64,000 nt of DNA from Rebecca billardiae RCC1528. Its lineage: Eukaryota > Haptophyta. Below the pieces are notes generated by a model, which searched no databases, was not told the origin of the DNA, and saw only the letters and a list, made by a program, of their open reading frames with translations. The stretch lies in assembly GCA_965240325.2 (NCBI GenBank), contig OZ251238.1, positions 930,001 to 994,000 of the forward strand, given 5' to 3'. Position numbers and translations under genes: made by a program. This document shows positions 42,474 to 52,978 of this stretch, one piece after another; within the stretch, counting starts at the first letter, position 1; every line of letters begins with the position of its first letter.

Positions 42474-45027
42474 TCACCTGACGCCCGACGTCATGCCATC
42501 CGCAGAGCCAGAACTGAGCCCGACGCCGCCGGCGGGACGGCCGTGGTGCGGCAGTAGCCTGAAGATGATCGCGTCGACGACGCCCGACAGGGTGAAGACG
42601 CCCCCGACGATCGCGCACAGCCCGGTCAGAAACGCGCCCAGCCCGCGCGAAGACTGCGTGAACTTCGCCATTATTGGTGACAGCTCGTAATTGAAATACA
42701 CCGCCGGGAATTTGTCGGTCTCGGAAGTGGTGCGGAAGATCTCGGTGAAGGAGTACTGGTTGGTGTGCACCTTGCGCCCGTAGCGGTACTGGTAGATGGT
42801 GGGCACCACCTTCATGTTGTACTGGAAGTAGCCCGAACCTGGCCGGGCGCACCGCGGGGGCCAAGCGAGTCAGATGACGCGGGGCGCGCGCGCGGTGTGT
42901 GCGCGTGCGGAACGGGATGGGCTGTCGCGTGGCGGCGCGAGTGGCTGCCCCCGCGAGTCGGGACGGCCATGCACGCCGCCGCGCGTCGATCTTGCACTTT
43001 GACTCAGCTGATTGTTAGTCACCACCGACTCATCTCCCGCGAGGGGAAGCGTCGCTGGCCGGCTTACTGTGCGTGGAGGGATGGAGGGAGGGCGCGCGTG
43101 CCGGGCTGCGCTGCACGCCCGCCGCCGCGCGCACCGGAGGTGATGATTTTGCGCGTGCCGTCGAGCGGGTTGACCAAGCCCGGGTACGAGTCCCCGAACG
43201 AGATCTTGCCCACGATGTGCGACATGTTGATCGCCTCCTGCGGGCAGCGCACGGCGCCAGGGCCGCGGAGGGCGGGTCGCGTGAGCGCGGCAGCGCGTGA
43301 GCAGCAGCTCGCAGCGACCCGAGACGGGCGCTGCGCCGCTTGCCCGGCCGGTGGCGCAGGCGGTGGCTGTGCGGCGCTGAGAGGCCGCACGGCGACGGCT
43401 GAGCGCCGTGCCGCTAAGAGGCGCCGCGCACCACGCGAGGTGGCGCGCTGTCTGGAAGGCAGCCCGGAGGCGGCCGGGCGGGGAGGCCCGAGAGGCCGCC
43501 AGCAGGGTTGCGTGCCCTCCGCATTGCGGTGCCGGCGCGGCGCGCGCCCGCCCCGCGCCCAGAGCCGCCGCCCGCGCATGGGGAAAGCATGCAGGCACTC
43601 GGCCCCGCCGCGGGCACCTCCCCGCCGTCCGCGTCGGGTGGCGCGCGGCGCGCTGCCCAGGCTCCCGCGCTAGCCCGTCCACGCCGCGCCGCGGGCCGCC
43701 ACGCGCGCGGCGCGAGCGTACCCGTTTCTCATAGACGTTCATAAGTGTCGTGTGGTCGTTCTTATCGACGGCGAAGTGGAAGTTACCCGCGACCTGCGGA
43801 GTGCCGAGGGCGGCGGCGGTCGCGCGGACGCGCGCGCGCAGGGCGGCATGCCGGGGCGGCGCGCGCGTGCGTCAGAGCGCATACCGAGGCCAGCCCCGCG
43901 CCGTCCTGCCGCCCACCCACCCGCGCGCGCACGCCGCAGCCCACCCGGCCTCTTGCGCACGCCGCAGCGAACGCTCGCTCGCACTCGGCAAGAACGCAGC
44001 GCGGTGTTCGCTCAGGACCGGCCACGTGTGTGTGTGTGTGTGTGCCGGCCGGATCGCAACAGCGGCTCGTCATCGTGCGCGCGGCGCCGCTCCCCCGCCG
44101 CGCGCGGAGATCGCATCTCGAGATTGCATCTGGCCGCGCGCACACCTTGTTCAACATGAGCGAGCCCACTATGTGGCAGCCCTCGCCGAGGTGAGATCGC
44201 ATCTCGGCGATGGCCTGCTCGTCGTGGAACATGCCGGGGAGCAGCTGCTCGAGGAGGCGCGTGAGCAGCACGTTCTCGCCTGTGCGCACGAGGCCGCGGG
44301 CACCCAGCCAGAGCGCACGCAAGGTGAGCGCGCGCGTGCGCGCGGGACGAAAACGCACCTTCGCGCGGGGCGCGCGCGCGGCCGCGCGCACCCGCGCCCA
44401 CGACGAAGGGGGAGCCCTTGTCCCAGAGCATAAGCTCGGCGCCCGCCTTGCCGTGGTCCTGCGACGCCGTCTTCGCCAGCTCGGCGATCATCTCGTTGCC
44501 CTGCGCCGGGCGGGGGCGGACACGGGGCCAGCACGGGCGCGCAGGGGCCGCGCCGCGCGTCAGAAGCCTGGTGCGAGCGGTGCGTGTGCAGGCGGCACGC
44601 GCGGGGGCGAGCAGCACGAGAGTGGGACGCGGCGGGAGCGCGCCCACGCGCGCACCTTGGGCAGCTGCTTGTCGCGGAGCTTTGAGCCATCGCGGTCGAG
44701 TCGCGTCTTGGTGAAGTTGCGGCCGAGGTCGGCGATGAGGTTGCCCGAGATGTCCTGCGTCTCGAGGTGGACGACGGAGCATGGCAGCGCCGGGAACGTG
44801 ATGTCCACCTTCACCGTCATCATCTGCCCTCTGGACGTGTCCACGAACAGGTGCTCCTCCGTGCGCACCGTCATGTAGTCCCACACCTCAGAGATGGTGA
44901 GCACAAAGATGAGGAAGGAGCAGACGAGCGAGACGGCGCCGCCGCTCGCCGTCTTGTGCCTGAACTCCGCGATCGTCTTCGGGAAGACGTCGAACGCCCG
45001 CAGGGCGAGGCCGTCGTCCGCCGTCAT
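42474..45027 (-). CDS. ERGIC/Erv46-Erv41 family cargo receptor
   Basis: Six exons on the minus strand: 45027-44656, 44500-44392, 44279-44146, 43793-43722, 43237-43135, 42838-42474, giving 384 aa (human ERGIC3 383). These proteins cycle between ER and Golgi. Residues 12-52 are the N-terminal signature and first membrane helix (FDVFPKTIAEFRHKTASGG, VSLVCSFLIFVLTISEVWD), then LFVDTSRG and ITFPALPCSVVHLE. The lumenal part has GEGCHIVGSLMLNKVAGNFH, NMSHIVGKISFGDSYPG, NPLDG. A second helix (GLCAIVGGVFTLSGVVDAII) near 333-356 precedes a short tail. The paired-Cys block of Erv46/ERGIC3 (CESCYGAE) is missing, so it is nearer ERGIC1/2 or a divergent member. Donors are GTGCGC, GTGCGC, GTGTGC, GTACGC and GTGCGC. 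All junctions keep family sequence in frame. Confidence 0.9.
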
Positions 45028-45304
45028 CGGTGCCCGCCCGGCGACGCGGCCCGGGCCCGCCGCGCCACTCGCGGCTTTCGGCGTGCGGCGCAGAGCGACA
45101 GACCCTCCCGCTCGGCCCGGACTTCGACTTGACTTTTCCCAGGCCGGCCCGCTGCGCCGCCATCGTACAATACAGTCGTCATTCTCGGCCGCCTGCCGCT
45201 TGCACGGCCACCGAGTCACCGGTCGGCAGCGGCGCGCACGGACTGCGCGCCGCTCCCTTGACGGGCGGCGCCCGGCCGGGGCGGCGGCGTGCCGCGCGGG
45301 CGTG
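45028..45304. promoter_or_regulatory. Bidirectional promoter region, ERGIC-like / GRIP golgin
   Basis: 277 bp between divergent ATGs of two early-secretory-pathway genes. A less GC-rich patch is at about 45160-45190. Confidence 0.4.
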
Positions 45305-47819
45305 ATGAATCCCAGCTTCCTACGCAAGGCGACGGCCGCCATGGGCGCGGCCGTCGACTCGGCTGTCGACCGCGTCGACCGCGTGGCCGATCGCGTGATC
45401 GCGGGGCAGCCGCCGACGCCCTCGCGCGCGCAGGCGCCGGCCACGCCGACGCATCCGCCGTCGGCGGCGCAGTCGCCCGCGCCCTCGACGTCCGGCGGCC
45501 CGAGGACCCCGCACACGGAGCCGGGCGCCGACAAGCCCTCGACCGCCGCCGCCGCCGCCGCCGCCTCGAGCGCAGACAGCGGCGTGCCAGACCTGACTCA
45601 CGTGCCCAAGTCGGACGTGGTCGCGCTGTGCGTGAAGACGGGGCGGCGGCTGAAGGCGCTGGAGATGCAGTACGCCGAGCTCAAGGCGATGCACCAGACG
45701 CTGCTCGACGAGAAGCGCCAGCGCCTCACCGCCGCCGGCACGCGGCAGGCGCGGCGCGGCGCGGGCGGCGCCGGCGCTTCGAGCGAGGAGGTGGCGGCGC
45801 TGCACGACGAGCTGGACGCGCTCAAGGCGGAGAAGGAGGCGGCGATCGAGGCGCAGGCGGCGGCGGACGAGCAGCACCTCCTCGCCGTCTCGCGCGCGCA
45901 GCAGCAGCGCGAGCTCGCCGCGCGCGCCGACGCGCACTCGCGCGTGCTTCTTATTGAGATGGGTAACGTCGAGCTGATGTTTCGTCACGCCGAGCAGGGC
46001 GCGGCGGCGCTGGCGGAGGCGCGGCGGAAGGACGAGTCGCGCTTCCTCGAGCGCGTGATGGCGCTGCAGGCCGAGCTCGCCACGCTGCGCGTCTCGGCCC
46101 GCGCGCAGCGCGCCGGCGCCGCCGCGGCGGGCGCGAGCGGCGGCGGCGCGGCGGCTGCGGGCGCGGCCGCGGCCGCGGGCTCGGCCGCGGGCGCCGAGGC
46201 CGCCGACAGCGCGGACAGCGCGGCCCTGCGCACGGAGGTGGAGAAGCTGCGCTCGCAGGCGGAAGAGCGCGAGGCCTTCTACGCGCAGAAGGTCGCCTCG
46301 CTCCAGGCCGCGCTGGACGCGGCCGAGGCGCGCTCCCTCGAGGGTGACCGGGAGAAGGACGGCGCGGCTGCCGAGCTAGCCTCTGCGCTGAAGGCGGAGC
46401 GGGCGGCGGCGGCGGCGGCGGCGCACACGTTCCACGCGCAGCTCTCGGCGGAGCACAGCGCCAAGGCGTCCGCGCAGGCCGAGGCCGAGGGCCTCCGCGC
46501 CGAGCTCGCGCAGCTCAAGGCCAACGCCGACGAGGCGCTGCACGAGGGCACGGCGCATATCGTCGCGGAGTCGGCGCGCGAGCGGCAGCGTCTGTACGCG
46601 CGCATCGAGACGCTGGGCTCGGAGCTCGAGGCGGCGAAGGACGAGGCGGAGGCGGCGCGGGGCGAGGCGGAGGCGTCGAGCCGGCGGCTCAGCGACGCCG
46701 AGTCGCGCGCCGCGCACCTCGCCGAGCAGAGCCAGGGCCTCTCGAGCGGCCGCGAGCAGTTGGAGGCGGCGCTGGCCGCAGCCGAGAGCGCGCTCGGCGC
46801 CGAGTCGGACGCGAGGCGCGCGGCGGCGGCCGAGGCGGAGCGCGCGCAGGAGGAGCTGCGCTCGCAGCTGGCGGCGGCGGCGGACCTGGCCTCCGAGCGC
46901 GCGCGCGAGGCGGCGCAGTGGCAGGCCAAGTGCAAGCAGCTCGCCGCCGATCGGCGCGCGGGCGGCGCGCTCGGCCGCGCAGGGGGCTGCGAGACGCGCG
47001 GCGCGTCAGCGGCGGCGGCGGCGGCGCACGGCGGCGGTGGCGGCCACGACGGCGCCGCGTCGGATGGCGCGGATGCCCGAGCGCGCGCCGCCTCGGCCAA
47101 CGCCCTCGCCGACAGCCTGCGCACCGAGCTCGCCGCGGAGCAGGCCGCGTCCGCCAAGGCGGCCGAGGCGGCGCGGCAGACGATTGCGCAACTGCGCTCA
47201 GAGCTGGGCGCGCTGAAGGAGGAGGTCTCGGCGAGCGGGCTCGGTGCGCGCGACGGGGTGGGGTGGGGATGGGCGCGGCAGCGCGCGCGCGCGCGCGCCG
47301 CATGGGTCGCTGTCCGCGCTCCGAGCCGACGCGCGCGCCGTGCGCACCTCGCTCACGCTCGCGCCCGCGCATGCGCTTTCGCGCCTGCGGTCCGGCCGCG
47401 TGCTGCGCGCAGGCGAGGTGCAGGTGATGCGGTACGCGCACATGCAGGCGCAGCGCGACGAGGAGCACACGAGGCTGCGCGGGCAGGTCACCAAGCTGCG
47501 CCGCATGCTGCTCGAGTCGCACGCGATGCTCAAGCGGCTGAACGAGCAGGACGGCGCGCTCAAGGCGGAGGTGGCGCGGCTCAACTCGGTGCGCGCGTGC
47601 GCGGAGACGCTGAACATCGAGTACCTGAAGAACGTGATGGTCAAGTTCCTCGAGATCGTCTTCATCGACTCGGAGGCCACCGAGATCACCGCGCTCGTGC
47701 GCGTGATCGAGACGGCGCTCCACTTCACCGCGGACGAGCGCGAGCGCGTCAACCGCGCGATGGAGCAAGGAGACTCGGGGATGCCGACATGGTGGGCCAA
47801 GTCGTTCATGCTGGGCTAG
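45305..47819 (+). CDS. GRIP-domain golgin
   Basis: Two exons: 45305-47243 and 47413-47819, 781 aa. The 169 bp intron begins GTGCGC and ends CAG, phase 1, giving ASGLGEVQVMRYAH. After a Pro/Ala-rich head, the segment HVPKSDVVALCVKTGRRLKA with LEMQYAELK is typical of plant and animal GRIP golgins. A long coiled coil follows from about residue 105 to 700. The C-terminal GRIP domain reads NIEYLKNVMVKFLE...ALVRVIETALHFTADE, which binds Arl1 on the trans-Golgi. By family it is a tether at the trans-Golgi. The ERGIC-family gene shares its promoter region. Confidence 0.9.
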
Positions 47820-48119
47820 TGGCACGCGGGCGTCGCTCGGCGGGGGCCGCCGCGGAGTGCTGGGGCCACGCTGCCGGGGCAGAGCAGTGATGCGTCCCTT
47901 GCGTCTTGCGGGCGGGCGGGCGGGCGGCAGCCATGCTGATCCTGTTCGCGTGTCTGCGAAAATGAATGACGATGTGAGCCGCGCCCTAGAACTCGCAATT
48001 AGGCAGGGCTCAAAGATCCGGTGCTCGGTACGCGTACCGGTGCACCGGCGCCGCAGGCGCCGGTGTACCGGTACACCGGTGCGCGCACCGCGGGGGGGTC
48101 CGGGGGGGTTTCCCCCCCG

Positions 48120-48146
48120 GGGCTTGTCAGACAAACCCACGCTGGG
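48120..48146 (+). repeat. Inverted copy of 49413-49439, 27 bp
   Basis: Exact 27 bp match in opposite orientation 1.27 kb away. Core GGGCTTGTCAGACAAACCC has a TTGTC/GACAA near-palindrome. Confidence 0.8.
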
Positions 48147-49339
48147 CGGCCCCGCGCGTGCACGGCGCGATGGCGGCCTCACGCGGCGCGCTCGGACGCG
48201 CACCCACGGCCGCTGCGGGTGCGCGCGCGAGGTCGGCGCGGCTCAGGACACCTGTGGGCCTGAATCGCGCGCGCTCCCACCCGACCTCGCCGCCCTCGCC
48301 GCGCGCAGGGCCCTGTTACTTTCGACGGGACACGCCCACGAGGCGTGCCCGCCGCGCGAGCGCGCGCGCGCGCGTGTGCCAGAGGCCCAATTAAGACGAG
48401 CCACGGCCTCTGCCCGATGGGCCTAGGTGTTGGCGCGTCGGCGAGCCCCCGCGCGCGACGATCGCCGCGCATACTCAGCGGAGATGAGCGGTTTTGTTGC
48501 TTGTTGAGCATATTGTTCGAACAGCTCAAATGCACATGTTACCGCATGGCACGTTCTCGGGCACCTGCTGCGTAGACAGTGCGCTCGACATGTGAGCGAT
48601 CATCTGCAGGCTCGTGCACATCCCCGCTGATGGCGTGGTGTGGTCTGATGTGGAGCAGGAAGGTGTCCACTGCTGCACGAAGATGGCCCGGTCAGGCTCG
48701 GGGCCCGCCGCATCGGCTCCGCCGGCTGGGCGCGGTAGTCACAGAGAGGTCGAGACACAGTGAGCGACGAAGCAGACCGCAAGGTATCAGGAGACGCAAC
48801 GGACGTGCTAGTTCAGAAGTTGATCGAAGCTTCGGATGCGTACACATCCCCGAACTGTGCGACGCGGCGTGCCGGCGGCGCCGACCGACACGCCAGGGCT
48901 GTAATGACTGAGCCGGTTGCTGGCTGTCACGCGCGTGCGTGCGGCCTGACCGACACCAGCATGGCTCAAGGCGCAGTAGTGATGTTCATCACTCTCAGGC
49001 TCACTCAGAGAAGCGAAAAAACGACCGTTGAATACCTCCACGCCGGCCCCGGTCATTGCTTGTCGGCCAGGCCGCACTGGCTGAGGAGCCGCGCGTCCCA
49101 GTCAGCAGGTCTCTGCGCGCAAATCGGGCGGCGAGGGCGTGGGACAAGGCGGCGCGATTGCTGCCATCGGGTCTTCTCGCCACCACGAGGCGCCCGCGCA
49201 CGCCTGTCAAGCTCGTATGCGGCCTTGGGCGCGTTGCGCAGGCGGGCCATCGCCGCCTCGCGTCGCCAGTGAACGCCATCCGCCGTTTGCGGCTGGGCCG
49301 TCCGGCGCCGCCCGCGCACGCGCCACGCCTATTCAGCTA

Positions 49340-49384
49340 CTCCCGGAACACACACCTTCCTTAGGCAGGTGTGTGTTCCGGGAG
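49340..49384. repeat. Perfect hairpin, 18 bp stem and 9 nt loop
   Basis: CTCCCGGAACACACACCT (49340-49357) and its exact complement at 49367-49384. Followed 28 bp on by one copy of the 27 bp inverted repeat. Confidence 0.85.
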
Positions 49385-49412
49385 CCGTCTGCGCCTTCCG
49401 GACTTTTGTGGC

Positions 49413-49439
49413 CCCAGCGTGGGTTTGTCTGACAAGCCC
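49413..49439 (-). repeat. Inverted copy of 48120-48146, 27 bp
   Basis: Exact reverse complement of 48120-48146, about 375 bp before the start of the protoporphyrinogen oxidase gene. Confidence 0.8.
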
Positions 49440-49656
49440 GGGGCCTCGCCGGCCCGAGGCGAAGAAAATTTTTGGGCCTATTTACTGATAGAAACAGCCC
49501 AATTATTGGACGAAATCGGCGGCGTAGTCGCCTTCCCTGAGCCAGCCTGCCAGCAGTGACTCCGACCTCGGACACTGACAAGTGACAGCTCCTGCAGTAG
49601 TCCGTACTCGCGGGTGCTGTGGTCCGGGCGCACACGACCCCTCCCGGACTCTCACC

Positions 49657-49735
49657 GGTGCGCGGCAGTTTGTGGCGGTGCATACCGGTACGCACCGGTA
49701 CGCACCGGTACGGTATTTACCGGTGTCCGGTGTAC
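49657..49735 (+). promoter_or_regulatory. ACCGGTA direct repeats upstream of PPO
   Basis: Five to six ACCGGT words, including three spaced by exactly 10 bp (ACCGGTACGC repeated), end about 80 bp before the start codon. The regular spacing suggests bound sites. A similar cluster is at 48025-48090, after the golgin gene. Confidence 0.35.
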
Positions 49736-49813
49736 CGTCTTGGAGCCCTGCAATTAGGCCCCAGCATATTGATTATTATTGGCCGGAGGAGGCATCGCGT
49801 GCTACGCGTGACG

Positions 49814-52569
49814 ATGCTGCGCGCAACGCCGCTCGCCGTGCTCGCCGCGCTGGTCGCACACGCGTCCGCGTTTCGCACGCCCATCGCGCCGTCGCGCCGG
49901 CATGCGCGCAGCCTCCCCGCCGCGCGCGGCCGCTGCGCCGCCGCGCGCATGGCGGACGCGTGCGACGTGCTCGTCGTCGGCAGCGGCGTCTCGGGCTCGT
50001 CGCTCGGCTTCCACCTCGCGAAGGAGCAGAAGGTGGGCCGCGTGCTCGTCACCGAGGCGCGGGACGAGGTGGGCGGCAACGTGATCTCGAAGCGCTCGGA
50101 CGAGGGCTTCCTCTGGGAGGAGGGGCCCAACACCTTCCAGCCGACCGCGCAGATCATGCGGCTGGCACATGACGTCGGCCTTGCCGACGAGCTCGTGCTG
50201 GCGGACGCCAAGCTGCCGCGGCTGGTGTACTTCGAGGGCAACCTGTACCCGCTGCCGCTGAACAACCCGCTGCTCGACGGCGCGCTCAACTTCGACCTCG
50301 TCTCGTGGCCGGGCAAGATCCGCGCGGCGCTCGGCGCGCTCGGCCTCCCGTTTGTCCTTCGGCCGTACGGCGGCGCCGACGAGGAGTCGATCGAGAGCTT
50401 CGTCTCGCGGCACCTCGGGCGCGAGGTGTTCGAGAAGGTGATCGACCCGTTCGTCTCCGGCGTGTACGCCGGCGACCCCTCCAAGCTCGCGATGAAGTGG
50501 GCGCTCAAGAAGATCTACAACCTCGAGGCGCGCGGCGCCAACGACGGCCTGCTGAGCGGAGGGCTCGAGCGCTTTGCGGAGCTGCAGGAGGAGCGCTCGT
50601 CGGAGGCGTTCGTGCAGAAGGTGCGGGGCGCGGGGCGCGGGGCGCGGGGCGGTCGAGGGCGGGTGGGCGCGCGCGCGCGCATGGAGGCGGCGAGGGAGGG
50701 GGAGCGGCGTGAGCAGGGCGCGGTGTGCTCCTGCCCGCCTCCGGGCCGCGCGGCTCGCTGCCCGCTGCGCCGCGGTGTGGATGAGAGCGGGCGCGCCGCG
50801 GCCGCGCGCACGCGACGGTAGCGGAGCGCGGATGCCCTCGCCGGCCGCTGCGGGCGCCCCCGCAACCTGCCGACCCCCCGCGGCCCCGCCTACACCACGC
50901 CGCCCCTTCCTGCACCCTCCGCCCCGCCTCCTCGCCTCCCGGCGCGCCCTTCTTCGCTCCCGCGCGCGCCCGCAGTGGCGCGAGGGCGCTGCTCTGATGA
51001 AGGAGCGAGTGCAGGCGGGGGCGCTGGGGAGCTTCAAGAACGGGCTGCAGTCGCTGCCGATGGCGGTCGCGCGCTGCCTGGGCGAAGGTGGCGTGCAGAC
51101 CGGGATGAAGCTGCTGCGCGTGGAGAAGGTGCGGCCACGACGCCGAACAGTCCGGGGCGCGAGCACGACGCCCTGCGCGCCGGCGCCCACGCGCGCGCAC
51201 GCGCGCGCGCCCCGCGCGCACGCGCGCGCGGGTGAGTGCGCCTGCGTGGCCGCTGGCATCCGGCTGCCTGCGGCCTGCTGCGCGCGCCGACCGCCGCGCC
51301 CTGTGCCGCCGCGCCCTTCGCCGCGGCGCCGCCCCTCAGGGCTCGGGCGGCGCCGGTTACAGAGCTACCTTCGAGACGTCGGGCGGCGAGCAGCGAACGG
51401 TTGAGTGCCGCGCGCTCGCGCTCACGATTCCGTCGCATGCGTACAGCTCCATCCTTGCGGGCCTGGAGGGGTCGGAGGAGCTGATGGCCGCCATGCAGAA
51501 GATCCGGTGCGCGCACGCGCGCCGCGCACCGCGGGGCGGGGGCGGTGCGGGGCGGGCGGCGCGAGAGCGGCTGACGGCGGCGCTGCGGGGCCCTCACACG
51601 GCTCACAAAGAATGGGCTTGTGATGCAGAGCCGCCCGCGCCGCCGACCCGACCGTCTTCGGGCGCGCACGGCTCGCGCCGCCCGCCCGCGCCGCCTCTCC
51701 CGCTGCTCGCTCCGTGCGCACCCGCCGCTCCCCCGCTGCTCCGGACTCACCCCTCCGCCGCCCGCCGCCGACCCGCCCGCCCGCCCGCCCGCCCGCCTGC
51801 CTGTGTGCAGCTTCCCGCCCGTCGCCTCGGTCACGCTCGCTTACAAGTCGGAGTGGATTCGTGACGACGTCGGCGCGCCACTCCAGGGCTTTGGCCACCT
51901 GATCCCGCGCTCGCAGAAGGTGCGCACGCTCGGCACGATCTGGTCGTCGTCGCTCTTCCCTGAGCGCGCGCCCGACGGTTGGGAGATGCTGCTCAACTAC
52001 ATCGGCGGCTCGCGCGACGTGGCGCTCGGCGATCTGAGCGACGACGAGATCGTCAAGGTGGTCGATGCCGACGTGAAGAAGGCACGCGCGGCGTCGCGCG
52101 CGGCGTCGCGCGCTGCGCGGCATCGTGCGGCCCACGGCGCGCGGCGCGACACGCGGCACGCGGCGCGCAGCGCGTGTGGTCGTGGGGTGGTCGCGCGCAG
52201 CGCCGCGCGCCCGGGCGCGCTGCCTCTCTCTCACCGCCCCACGCGGCCCGCCCCGCCACCCGCCTCTGCGCGCGCGCGCGGCCGCACCAGGTGCTGCTCA
52301 AGCGCTCGGACGTCGAGCCGAAAGTGCTTGGCGTCCGGCTGTGGCCGACCGCCATCCCGCAGTACGAGAAGGGGCATGGGGAGATCCTCGCCGCGATCGA
52401 GGCGTTCGAGCGCAAGCACCCCGGGCTCTTCCTCGGCGGCAACTACCGCACGGGCGTCGCGTTTGGCGACTGCGTCGCGTATGGCGTCGACGAGGCGGAG
52501 CGGATCGCGAAAGCGCTGCCTGCGCTCGGCACGCCGGTGTCTGTGGGCGCGGCGGCGGCGTCGGTCTGA
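49814..52569 (+). CDS. PPOX: Plastid protoporphyrinogen IX oxidase
   Basis: Five exons: 49814-50620, 50976-51128, 51340-51506, 51811-52081, 52291-52569, giving 558 aa. Oxidises protoporphyrinogen IX to protoporphyrin IX in heme and chlorophyll synthesis, using FAD. Residues 1-19 are a signal peptide ending HASA, cleaved before Phe20 (ASA|FRTP), then a Ser/Arg-rich transit stretch: the bipartite import signal of secondary red plastids. The FAD-binding site [18 protein letters not shown] begins near residue 52; then [66 protein letters not shown], and [17 protein letters not shown] at the end. Intron donors are GTGCGG, GTGCGG, GTGCGC and, for the fourth, GCACGC: using GC keeps VDADVKK|VLLKRSD aligned with plant enzymes, whereas the nearest GT would delete VKK. 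Confidence 0.93.
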
Positions 52570-52978
52570 GGCCGAGCGCGCACGGCACGCGCCAGCATGG
52601 GGGCGGCGCGAGGGTCGAGCGCTCCGCCCGCCAGGGCGGGATCTGGGCTGTGGCCGGCGGCATGCGTACCACCGTGGGGCCTTGCCCGAACGCTCGGCCG
52701 AACACGCGATCGCCTGATCGCCGATTGCGGAGCAGCGCAGGCGGATCGCGGCCATTCGCGGCGAATCTCAACCACCACTGATGATGAACAATGAGCGGTA
52801 CGACGCCAATTAACCAGTGGATCTGCCCACTTGCCGATTCGTCCGCTCTACTACTACTATCATACGGTATGAGGGATATGATAATGACACTCCGATGATG
52901 TGCGCGGGTAAACCGGTACGACTGTATCAACTGGGCGGGTGCGGATGACTCCGATGGCCGTGTGAAAATGCGTGCCTG
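52570..52978. other. Intergenic, promoter of the channel gene
   Basis: GC-rich to 52760, then balanced; no gene seen. Confidence 0.4.

Larger units (their letters stand above)
47820..49813. other. Two-kilobase intergenic region with palindromes
   Basis: No recognisable gene. ACCGGT-rich palindromic clusters lie at 48025-48090 and 49657-49735. A 27 bp sequence at 48120-48146 is exactly inverted at 49413-49439. A perfect 18 bp hairpin lies at 49340-49384. These might mark the ends of a decayed element, or promoter features of the protoporphyrinogen oxidase gene. Confidence 0.45.

Noticed and set aside
52073-52081. GT donor for PPO intron 4
   Set aside because: Would delete VKK, which is present in plant enzymes at the same place.
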